DNA of 36,816 nucleotides from positions 1 through 36,816 of the forward strand of contig CAMOFI010000009.1 of the NCBI GenBank assembly GCA_946613135.1, in the 5' to 3' direction. How positions within the stretch are numbered: position 1 is the stretch's first letter; each line of letters starts with the position of its first letter. The notes below the pieces were generated by a model. The model saw only the letters and a program-made list of their open reading frames with translations. It was not told where the DNA came from and did not search any database. The DNA comes from an uncultured Bacteroidales bacterium (lineage in GTDB: Bacteria; Bacteroidota; Bacteroidia; Bacteroidales; P3). Shown piece by piece: positions 27,788 through 35,830 of the stretch. The position numbers and the translations under genes are program-made.

Positions 27788-28999
27788 TTGCAGCACTTCA
27801 ACAACATATTCATCGATGGCATGCTCAGCGACATCACTGTCTGCGACGGCATAATAACCGACATAGCTCCAAGCAAGGCAGAAACAGGCACTGTGCCACG
27901 TTCCGACTTGGCTTTTGCAATCCCTGGCCTTGTCAATATGCACACCCACTCGGCAATGACATTGTTGCGCAGTGCGGGCAGCGGCCTGCCGCTATTCCGT
28001 TGGCTCAACGAAGCAATCTTTCCACAGGAAGCAAAACTGACTCCCGAGAAGGTCTTCGAAGGCTCGGTCGACGCATGCAACGAGATGCTGTCGACAGGCA
28101 CTACTGCATTCAACGACATGTACTTCCATATAGAGAGCACGTTCCAAGCCGCTCACAAGTCAGGAATGAGTGCCAACATTGCCCTTTCGGTAACAGACGC
28201 CGATTTTGAAAACGGCACACTGAAAAAATTCATCAACGACTTCGAGCACTACACAACAGTTGCATCACGATGCAACGCCACTACATCTGTCGCTCCGCAC
28301 GCAATATATACAGTATCAGGAAAACATTTACAATATCTTGCTGATTTTGCGAAAGAACACGACACCCTGTTTCACATGCACCTGTCTGAAACACAGAAAG
28401 AGAGAGAGGACTGCATAAAGCAACACGGAGTGCCTCCAGTTGTGTATCTCGACCAACTGGGCATCTTCGACAAAGTGGGCAGCCGATTCATCGGTGCACA
28501 TTCCCTCTGGCTTGACAAAACTGAGATACAAATACTTGGCAGTCATCATGCAACCGTTGTCCACTGCCCCAACTCCAACTTGAAACTTGGATCTGGCTAC
28601 CGGTTTCTATACACCGAATTGCGGGATGCAGGTGTCAACGTCACCCTAGGCACCGACGGATGCGCTTCGAGCGACAACCTTGATATGATAGAAGCCATGA
28701 AACTGATGTCGCTGCTGCAGAAAGGGTACCGCAACGACCCCTCCGTCCTTCCCGCCGAAGAAGTTTTAGCCATAGCAACAACCAACGGACGCAAAGCCCT
28801 CAGACTTGACGACAACACCATAAAGACCGGCAACAAGGCCGACTTCTCAATAATAAGCCTCAACAATCCTATTTTCAAAAATATAGATATAATCAATTCA
28901 ACCAACGCTCAAAGACATTCCGACTTCCTTAACCACCTAATCTACGCCACACACGGCAACGCCATCTCTCAAACCATAACGCCACACATTGCAATCTAA
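27788..28999 (+). CDS. amidohydrolase family protein (MTA/SAH deaminase / TrzN-AtzB-like)
   Basis: 403 aa; IPGLVNMHTHSAMTLLRS, FHMHLSETQKEREDC, GAHSLWL, VVHCPNSNLKLGSGYRF, LGTDGCASSDNLDMIEAMKLMSLLQK. Start codon read as TTG. Confidence 0.9.
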   Translation: MQHFNNIFIDGMLSDITVCDGIITDIAPSKAETGTVPRSDLAFAIPGLVNMHTHSAMTLLRSAGSGLPLFRWLNEAIFPQEAKLTPEKVFEGSVDACNEMLSTGTTAFNDMYFHIESTFQAAHKSGMSANIALSVTDADFENGTLKKFINDFEHYTTVASRCNATTSVAPHAIYTVSGKHLQYLADFAKEHDTLFHMHLSETQKEREDCIKQHGVPPVVYLDQLGIFDKVGSRFIGAHSLWLDKTEIQILGSHHATVVHCPNSNLKLGSGYRFLYTELRDAGVNVTLGTDGCASSDNLDMIEAMKLMSLLQKGYRNDPSVLPAEEVLAIATTNGRKALRLDDNTIKTGNKADFSIISLNNPIFKNIDIINSTNAQRHSDFLNHLIYATHGNAISQTITPHIAI

Positions 29000-29053
29000 A
29001 ACAACAAACCTCCAAATGGCAAAAACTCCTCAAAAACACGCTCGTAAAGTGTT

Positions 29054-30733
29054 ATGAACCGCCTCAAAAAAAACACATCATCTATATCACGCTTGCACAA
29101 CATCTGTTGTACAATATGCCTCTTGTCATGTCTTACTATCCTGTCGTGCAGCCGCAAATCCACAAATGACGACAAAGCCATATTCCGCTACAACGAATCG
29201 GCCGGCATCGCCACACTGGATCCTGCATTTGCCAAAGACCAGGCCCTCATTTGGGCCACAACACAAATATACAACGGTTTGGTACGTCTCGACACAAATC
29301 TCAACGTCAAGCCATGCATAGCAAAGAGTTGGACCATCAGCGATGACGCCCTTACCTACATCTTCACTTTAAGAGACAGTGTGTATTTTCATAAGAATCC
29401 ACTATTTAACACAAAAGATTCAACCCGAAAAGTCATAGCGTCAGACTTCGTTTATTCACTCAACCGCATCCTCGATCCCGACGTAGCATCGCCTGGACTT
29501 TGGATTTTTTCGCATCTCGCCCCCAACGGCTTCCTGGCTCCCGACGACACCACATTTGTCGTAAAACTCAAAGAGCCTTTTGCTCCTATGCTCTCTTTGC
29601 TCTCGATGCCATACTGCAGCGTTGTGCCCCATGAAGTTGTGGAACACTACGGAACCGATTTCCGAAACCATCCGTGCGGAACCGGGCCCTTCAGATTCCA
29701 ATTTTGGAAAGAGGGCGTGAAATTAGTGCTTCGACGCAACCCGCTCTATTTTGAATACGACACCATAGTCCACACAAAAGACTCCTCTACCCTGTTCGAG
29801 TTACGCAGGTTGCCCTACCTTGATGCCGTTGCCGTCACCTTCATTATCGACAAGCAGACGGCATTCCTTGAATTCGTCAAAGGAAATCTCGACTTCATGA
29901 ACTCGCTCGACGCATCATACAAAGACGAGATACTGACACGCACCGGACAGCTAAAAGAAAAATACGCCGACAAACTTGACATGCTTTCCATACCATTCCT
30001 CAACACCGAATACCTCGGTTTTCTGATGGACGGCAACGAACTAATCCCCAAACCAGTACGTCAAGCCATCAACTATGGTTTCGACCGCCGAAAGATGATG
30101 AAATATATGCGCAACAACGTGGGTTTGCCCGGATGCAAGGGGATGATTCCCGCCGGACTGCCTGGCTACGACAGCACGGCTGGCTACGGCTACGACTACA
30201 ATCCGGAAAAAGCACGCCAACTGCTTGCCTCAGCAGGCTTCCCCGATGGCAAGGGGCTGTCACCCATCAGGTTGGCCACCACCAGCAGCTACCTTGACCT
30301 CTGCAAATATATACAGCAGCAGCTGTCGCTCATCGGCATAGACATCAAACTCGACGTGAATCCGCCTGCCGCGCTACGCGAGCAGATGGCGCAAGGAAAA
30401 TCGAGCTGGTTCAGAGGTTCATGGATAGCCGACTATCCCGATGCCGAGAACTACATGACACTGTTTTACAGTCCCAACCACTCTCCTGCCGGTCCCAACT
30501 ACACGCATTTCACATCAGCGAGTTACGATCGCCTGTATAGGCAGGCACTCGCTGAGACCAAGCCAGACAAGAGGCTCCAAATGTACCGCAAAATGGATTC
30601 CATCATGAGCGACGAAGCACCGGTTGTAGTACTCTACTATGACCAAATCCTGCACTTCACCCACAAGAATATCAGCGGAATAAGGACAAATGCCATGAAC
30701 GCGCTCGACCTGCGATACACAAAAAAGAAATAG
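29054..30733 (+). CDS. ABC transporter family-5 extracellular solute-binding lipoprotein (OppA/DppA-like)
   Basis: 559 aa; lipobox-like LTILSC; GIATLDPAFAKDQALIWATTQIYNGLVRLDTNLNVKPCIAKSWTISDDALTYIFTLRDSVYFH; GTGPFRFQFWKEG; PDAENYMTLFYSPN. Confidence 0.92.
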   Translation: MNRLKKNTSSISRLHNICCTICLLSCLTILSCSRKSTNDDKAIFRYNESAGIATLDPAFAKDQALIWATTQIYNGLVRLDTNLNVKPCIAKSWTISDDALTYIFTLRDSVYFHKNPLFNTKDSTRKVIASDFVYSLNRILDPDVASPGLWIFSHLAPNGFLAPDDTTFVVKLKEPFAPMLSLLSMPYCSVVPHEVVEHYGTDFRNHPCGTGPFRFQFWKEGVKLVLRRNPLYFEYDTIVHTKDSSTLFELRRLPYLDAVAVTFIIDKQTAFLEFVKGNLDFMNSLDASYKDEILTRTGQLKEKYADKLDMLSIPFLNTEYLGFLMDGNELIPKPVRQAINYGFDRRKMMKYMRNNVGLPGCKGMIPAGLPGYDSTAGYGYDYNPEKARQLLASAGFPDGKGLSPIRLATTSSYLDLCKYIQQQLSLIGIDIKLDVNPPAALREQMAQGKSSWFRGSWIADYPDAENYMTLFYSPNHSPAGPNYTHFTSASYDRLYRQALAETKPDKRLQMYRKMDSIMSDEAPVVVLYYDQILHFTHKNISGIRTNAMNALDLRYTKKK

Positions 30734-30740
30734 CACCCGG

Positions 30741-31205
30741 TCACTTTTGCCAAAACCGCGAGGTTATATCGTGCAACCTCCCATCGGCAACTTTGTACAT
30801 CCTCTGGTTGGTGCCACGGCTACGCAAAGCGCCAAGATGTGCGAGATAAGGACCTAATTTAATGTAGTCGAAATTGTTGAGATGCATTTTTGAAGAAAGT
30901 ATAGACCGACCGCTGTACCATGCCGTATGCAATTTCTGGTGATGGCGACGCATATGGCTCATCAAACTGTCCACCTCCTCAGGTATGGCATCGCCTCCCA
31001 TCAAGGCAACACACGTGATATTAGAGTGGCACTGCGATATAAGCTTGTCAAGAGCACTCTCTGTGAGCGGTTCGCCAACGTCGTTCCACAAATACTTCGA
31101 ATGGCATCCTGGACACCTGCAAGGACACCCGGTGAGGTTTATGGCCAACGAGACCTCATCGGGTATCTCTTGAAAGACAATATCGCTGTTCAGATACTTC
31201 AACAT
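30741..31205 (-). CDS. nrdG: anaerobic ribonucleoside-triphosphate reductase activating protein
   Basis: MLKYLNSDIVFQEIPDEVSLAINLTGCPCRCPGCHSKYLW with CX3CX2C radical-SAM motif, directly downstream of nrdD. Start chosen at MLKY (ORF track extends to 31232). Confidence 0.93.
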   Translation of the reverse strand: MLKYLNSDIVFQEIPDEVSLAINLTGCPCRCPGCHSKYLWNDVGEPLTESALDKLISQCHSNITCVALMGGDAIPEEVDSLMSHMRRHHQKLHTAWYSGRSILSSKMHLNNFDYIKLGPYLAHLGALRSRGTNQRMYKVADGRLHDITSRFWQK

Positions 31206-31228
31206 GGCATCAAAGCATATACTGCGTG

Positions 31229-33331
31229 TCACTGTTCAGCATCGACGGTAGCATAGAAGCGGCGCGAGGCCTCCTGTTGACGAGGCATAGAGAAGTTACT
31301 TACACGCTTCAGGTAGCCAATCACACGGGTCATATAGTCAACATTCTTCGAATGGCAGTGGGGACACTCTTTCAGGTAACGCTTATCGATGTGCCCACAG
31401 TCGTTGCAGATTGTGTTGGGAATATTGAATGTGAAATAATTGCACCCCTCTTTGGCTGCCACGTGCAGCAACTGCATATACTGTTCCTGCGACAGATGCT
31501 CCTCGAGGTTGCAATGCAAGGCACTGCCACCGGTAAGGTGCTCTATATAGGGAGCGCCATGCAGACGGAATTTTTCGAGAACAGAAATCGACGGGTCTTC
31601 GACAATGTAGAAATAACTGTTGTAGCAGTCGCGAGGCACAAAATAGCCATCCTCACGGTCCCATTTGGCATGTTTTACGCCCACATTCTCAGCGGGGATC
31701 ATCTCACAGTTGAACATCACCTCTTTGGTGCGGTATTCTTTGTTCTTCTTTTCTACCAGTCCAAGAACCGTCTGAACAAAACTCTTATAATTCGGGTTAT
31801 CATTGATTGTCAAACCCATAAACTCTGCAGCTTCAACCAGTCCATTAACACCTATGGTAAGGTATTGGCGAGCGATATTGATATAACCCGCATCGAACAA
31901 CGGCAACATTCCATGAGCTGCAAGGTCTTTGAGGTTTTCGTTGTAAGCCAGCTGCACCTTGTGGCACAAATCAATGATATCCGTCAGAAAGTCTCGATAG
32001 TCAATCTTGTTGTTGACGGCATATTGAATACAACGGTTGAGGTTGATGGTGAGCACACTTTTCGAACCCGTCGATACGCCACCGGCGCCAAGAGTATAGC
32101 TGAATCCATTGTCTGTAATCTCGTTGCGCAAGCGGCAGCAGCTGCTAAGCGAGTCGGCATTGTCGCTCATGTAGGTAAAAAAGCTGTGTCCTTCGGCATA
32201 CATCTCGGCCGTAAAAGCAGCCATCTCGGGATCGACCATTTCGCCGTCTTTGCTGAGCAATGCCATTGTCTCGACAGGGAACGTCAGCACTGCCTTGGTA
32301 CGTTCAGCATTGAACCAGCGCATAAAACGTTTCTGGAGCCATTTCAGTCCTTCCCAATCGGGAGCAGAGCCGTCGGGGAAACGGAATTCGCCAAAGAGGC
32401 TATCAAAATAAGGTTTGTCATAATAGGCTATGTTCCAAAACACTGCCTGATAATTACGTGCACCCGTCGGCTGATTGAGAGTGTATACGATCTGTTCGAA
32501 GCAGTCGGTAATAACTTTATCGAGAGTGCGACGTTTGAGGCTTAGATCAACAACTTCGTCGGCATGTTTGTAATAGTCCTGTCCATAGTCTTTGCCAATG
32601 AAATAGTTAAGATACATCAAAAACTCGGGTGTGGCACATGCACCACTCAGCATGCTGCTGACCATGAATACCATATTGACAAAGCCGCCGCAGAACGACT
32701 TCAGGTTGGTCGGTGCCGTGGAGTTGCCACCAATAGAAACTGTTCCTCCCAGCAGCCACGGATACATAGTGATGCTGGCACAATAGTTGGCCAACGAAGT
32801 TTCATCGTTCTTATATATGAAATGATGAGTGAGCAGGTCGATATACCTGTCCGCCAATTCCTTGCCATACATCTGTTTGATTCGGTCGGTAAGCAGGCGT
32901 CGGTTGAGGCGGATAAAATTCGATTTTGGAAGTTCGCCTATCAGAGTAGCGATATTCTTGTGTTCCACATTGGCATTGGCATCATATTTGGAACCCGATG
33001 CCGCATTGGCAGCTTCGCAGTAGTCAGCCAGGAATTTCAGCTTCTCCATTGTTTCGCGGTCTTCAGTGTGGCGTTGCCTGTACAGCATAAAACTCTTTGC
33101 CACATCGTAATAGCCCTCCTTCATCAAGGCCACCTCCACCTGGTTCTGGATTTCCTCGACGGTAATGCCGTTATGGATGTCCAGATGTGTTAGGATTTTA
33201 GAGAGGTCGCCCAAGTCGGCCTGAGCACCAACCGAGTCGAAGGCTTTTAGGACAGCGTTCATGATTTTGTCGACCGAAAACCGTTCTGATTTTCCGTCGC
33301 GTTTTGTGATAGATAGCAAACTTGTTTCCAT
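31229..33331 (-). CDS. nrdD: anaerobic (class III) ribonucleoside-triphosphate reductase
   Basis: 700 aa; N-terminal ATP-cone ITKRDGKSERFSVDKIMNAVLKAF; C-terminal zinc ribbon CNDCGHIDKRYLKECPHCHSKNVDY and glycyl-radical-type RVIGYLKRVSNFS. Confidence 0.96.
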   Translation of the reverse strand: METSLLSITKRDGKSERFSVDKIMNAVLKAFDSVGAQADLGDLSKILTHLDIHNGITVEEIQNQVEVALMKEGYYDVAKSFMLYRQRHTEDRETMEKLKFLADYCEAANAASGSKYDANANVEHKNIATLIGELPKSNFIRLNRRLLTDRIKQMYGKELADRYIDLLTHHFIYKNDETSLANYCASITMYPWLLGGTVSIGGNSTAPTNLKSFCGGFVNMVFMVSSMLSGACATPEFLMYLNYFIGKDYGQDYYKHADEVVDLSLKRRTLDKVITDCFEQIVYTLNQPTGARNYQAVFWNIAYYDKPYFDSLFGEFRFPDGSAPDWEGLKWLQKRFMRWFNAERTKAVLTFPVETMALLSKDGEMVDPEMAAFTAEMYAEGHSFFTYMSDNADSLSSCCRLRNEITDNGFSYTLGAGGVSTGSKSVLTINLNRCIQYAVNNKIDYRDFLTDIIDLCHKVQLAYNENLKDLAAHGMLPLFDAGYINIARQYLTIGVNGLVEAAEFMGLTINDNPNYKSFVQTVLGLVEKKNKEYRTKEVMFNCEMIPAENVGVKHAKWDREDGYFVPRDCYNSYFYIVEDPSISVLEKFRLHGAPYIEHLTGGSALHCNLEEHLSQEQYMQLLHVAAKEGCNYFTFNIPNTICNDCGHIDKRYLKECPHCHSKNVDYMTRVIGYLKRVSNFSMPRQQEASRRFYATVDAEQ

Positions 33332-33392
33332 TTGTTTTGATGTATTTTTACTTTATTTACGCGAAAGTATAATGACAGACGATAGACATAAG

Positions 33393-33545
33393 CAAAGGCC
33401 GGTCTCCTGGCTTGTTGAATCGAGCGGAGACCTTCTCAGCCTATTGTAGGCCAATGGCATTAACTCCACCGATTTTATTCTTTCAACTTACAGTTGCGCG
33501 TCAGCTCACGACTTCCACGTGATTCCCTCCGACCGTCATGTTTGG
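33393..33545 (-). ncRNA. cobalamin riboswitch upstream of nrdDG
   Basis: Minus strand reads GGTCggaGGGAATCACGTGGAAGTCGTGAGCTGACGCGCAACTGTAAGTTGAA ... TTCAACaaGCCAGGAGACCGGCC, matching B12-element consensus (GGGAA..GTGxAAxTC..CxGxC..GCxACTGTAA..GCCAGGAxACC). Confidence 0.93.
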
Positions 33546-33714
33546 CGGAAACGACAGTGATGACCATTCCCAAACCATTCCGTTTTTGTTCCTGTTTTCG
33601 TTACCGTACAAAGAACTGACGTCGGATTTCCTCTGCTCTTATTTTTATTCAAAGTACTCAATGCTAATCCATACAGGACAACAAACCGAATTTTCGTCCA
33701 TAGGATTTCAGTTT

Positions 33715-33746
33715 GCAAATTTACATCAAAAGAAAATACGCCCAAA
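33715..33746 (-). promoter_or_regulatory. Bacteroidetes-type promoter for the riboswitch-nrdDG transcript (TTTG - 19 nt - TAAATTTGC)
   Basis: Minus strand TTTGggcgtattttcttttgatgTAAATTTGC; -33 at 33743-33746, -7 at 33715-33723. Confidence 0.75.
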
Positions 33747-33815
33747 AAAAAGTTCTCAACGCATCATGTTGATATTCTTGTCGCCAATACCAGTACTACA
33801 CTAAAACACAACGGT

Positions 33816-35594
33816 TTATTCTTCAGACAGAGCACTGACAAAGCGACGGTAGGCAGAAAAAGTATTAGCTCGCGAAAGGACACCGAGGTAGGTATCATCG
33901 TCGTCGATGACAATAAGGTTGTATCGGTTGCCCACCCTGAACTTGTTGACAACCTCTTCAGGAGGTTCGCTGATACGGACTATGTCGCCTTCAGAAAGGT
34001 CGTGCATCAAGTCTACAACAGGAGTCTTTTCATATAACTCGGGGCGGAACATAATCTGCCGCACATCGTCGAGATGGATAACTCCGACAAACTTGTCGTC
34101 GTCAGTCAGCACCGGAAAAACGTTCCGGCGCGAGTACTTTATAGCCTCTACCAAGTCGCCAAGCGTATCGCCGCTGCGTACAACGACAAAATTGGTCTCG
34201 ATAAGTCTACGCATATCCATAAGCTGCCATGCTGACGAGTCCTTGTCGTGCGTCAGCAAGTCGCCTTGTGCTGCAAGTTTACGGGCATATATGGAGTGCT
34301 TCTCGAAAGGCGACACACAGAGGTATGTCACCGACGAAGAAATGAGCAGAGGAACCATAAGCGCATATCCGCCAGTAATTTCAGCAATGAGGAAAATTGC
34401 CATAAACGGAGCATGCATCACTCCTGTCATGACAGCAGCCATGCCGACGAGGGCGAAATTGGCCGTCGACTGTTCCGGCAGACCTATCTGATTCGACAGC
34501 ATACAGAAAAAATACCCCGACAATCCACCTATGATGAGCGACGGACCGAAGGTGCCTCCCACTCCACCACTTCCGATTGTTGTTGCTGTGGCCACAGCCT
34601 TGAACAGTATCAGCGCCAGCAAGTATAGCAGCACTATCCAGCTATTGTCGCGGAAAGGAGCGAACACGCTGTGTTCGAAAAGCAGGCTGTCGCTGCCGTT
34701 GAGCAATTCGGTGAGGAAGGAGTAGCCTTCGCCGAAAAGTGGCGGGAATATAAAAATCAGCAATCCCAAAGCCACACACCCTGTCAACGTGCGTACAGGC
34801 GTCTTTATCTTTGCAAACCAGCTCTCTATGCGGTCGGTCACCCTAAGAAAATATATTGACACGACAGCACAGAATACGCCAAGCAGCACATAATAAGGTG
34901 TCTGCGAAAGTCCTACCTGCCCAACGACAGTGAACGCAAACTGCAAGTCATTGCCCATCAAGAAATAGGCCACCGTAGAAGCACTTACGGCCGACAGCAT
35001 CAATGGCAGAATTGACGTTGCCGTCATGTCGAACATGAAGACCTCAATGACAAAGAGCACGCCAGCTATGGGAGCCTTGAAAATGCCGGCAATGGCACCG
35101 GCAGCTCCGCAACCCAGCAGCAACTTCACATCATGAGTGCTCATGCGCATCAGGCGACCAATATTAGAGCCTATGGCGCTGCCTGTCGAGGCTATTGGGG
35201 CCTCAAGACCGACACTGCCGCCAAAGGCAACCGTCAGTGTGGAGGCAACAAGCGAAGTGTATGTATTGCTTGCCGGAAGCACTCCACCACCGCGCGACAG
35301 CGACAGCAGAACCGAGGGCAAGCCGTGCCCTATATGTCCTTTGACGATATAGCGTGCAAAAAGTATAGTAAGCAGTATTCCTATGGCCGGATAGACAAGG
35401 ATAAGAAGGTTGCCGCCAACAAAAGTTGGAATATTGAACTGCAACAGGAAACGGTTTGTGAGGTGCACCAGAGTTTTCAGCAACACGGCAGCCAGCCCCG
35501 CCGCCAACCCAACAACAACACTGAGTATCAGAAGGAAAGCGCGATCACCGATATGATGTTTTCGCCATATTATGAAACGTTTGTACACCTGCAT
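33816..35594 (-). CDS. ClC-family chloride channel/transporter with C-terminal CBS domains
   Basis: GSVGLEAPIASTGSAIGSNIGR, GAAGAIAGIFKAPIAGVLFVIE, GSGGVGGTFGPSLIIGG; CBS-like VVVRSGDTLGDLVEAIKYSRRNVFPVLTDDDKFVGVI. Start set at MQVYKRF because the -7 box at 35625-35633 excludes the 35636 start. Confidence 0.93.
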   Translation of the reverse strand: MQVYKRFIIWRKHHIGDRAFLLILSVVVGLAAGLAAVLLKTLVHLTNRFLLQFNIPTFVGGNLLILVYPAIGILLTILFARYIVKGHIGHGLPSVLLSLSRGGGVLPASNTYTSLVASTLTVAFGGSVGLEAPIASTGSAIGSNIGRLMRMSTHDVKLLLGCGAAGAIAGIFKAPIAGVLFVIEVFMFDMTATSILPLMLSAVSASTVAYFLMGNDLQFAFTVVGQVGLSQTPYYVLLGVFCAVVSIYFLRVTDRIESWFAKIKTPVRTLTGCVALGLLIFIFPPLFGEGYSFLTELLNGSDSLLFEHSVFAPFRDNSWIVLLYLLALILFKAVATATTIGSGGVGGTFGPSLIIGGLSGYFFCMLSNQIGLPEQSTANFALVGMAAVMTGVMHAPFMAIFLIAEITGGYALMVPLLISSSVTYLCVSPFEKHSIYARKLAAQGDLLTHDKDSSAWQLMDMRRLIETNFVVVRSGDTLGDLVEAIKYSRRNVFPVLTDDDKFVGVIHLDDVRQIMFRPELYEKTPVVDLMHDLSEGDIVRISEPPEEVVNKFRVGNRYNLIVIDDDDTYLGVLSRANTFSAYRRFVSALSEE

Positions 35595-35624
35595 CTGATT
35601 GGAAATAATCAAAAAAAACAAAAA

Positions 35625-35633
35625 GCAAAGATA
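35625..35633 (-). promoter_or_regulatory. -7 element TATCTTTGC for the ClC gene
   Basis: Reverse complement of gcaaagata, matches TAnnTTTG; ~30 nt upstream of the chosen start. Confidence 0.6.
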
Positions 35634-35830
35634 CACTTTTTTTATTGCATAGAGAATAAAAATGTTTTTTATGCGTTATATCATTTGTTTAAACACTGCT
35701 CCAAGAGCAAGAGAAAGGACATTTTAGAGGTTGCCCAAAGCACAAATGATAAGAAAACCGCCTATCAATTTTAACCTTTAAACATTTAATTTTAAACTTT
35801 AAAAACATCAAACTTTAACCTTAAATCTTT

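Noticed and set aside
31226-32545. 439-aa plus-strand ORF antisense to nrdD
   Set aside because: nrdD is clearly coding on the opposite strand; the antisense translation has no domain signal.
33546-33610. Possible second degenerate cobalamin aptamer (gggaatggtcatcactgt on the minus strand)
   Set aside because: Shares only short words with the B12 core; lacks the GTGxAAxTC and GCCAGGAxACC elements.
33536-33745. 69-aa minus-strand ORF in the nrdD leader
   Set aside because: Its start lies upstream of the predicted TSS and it runs into the riboswitch; no protein-like features.
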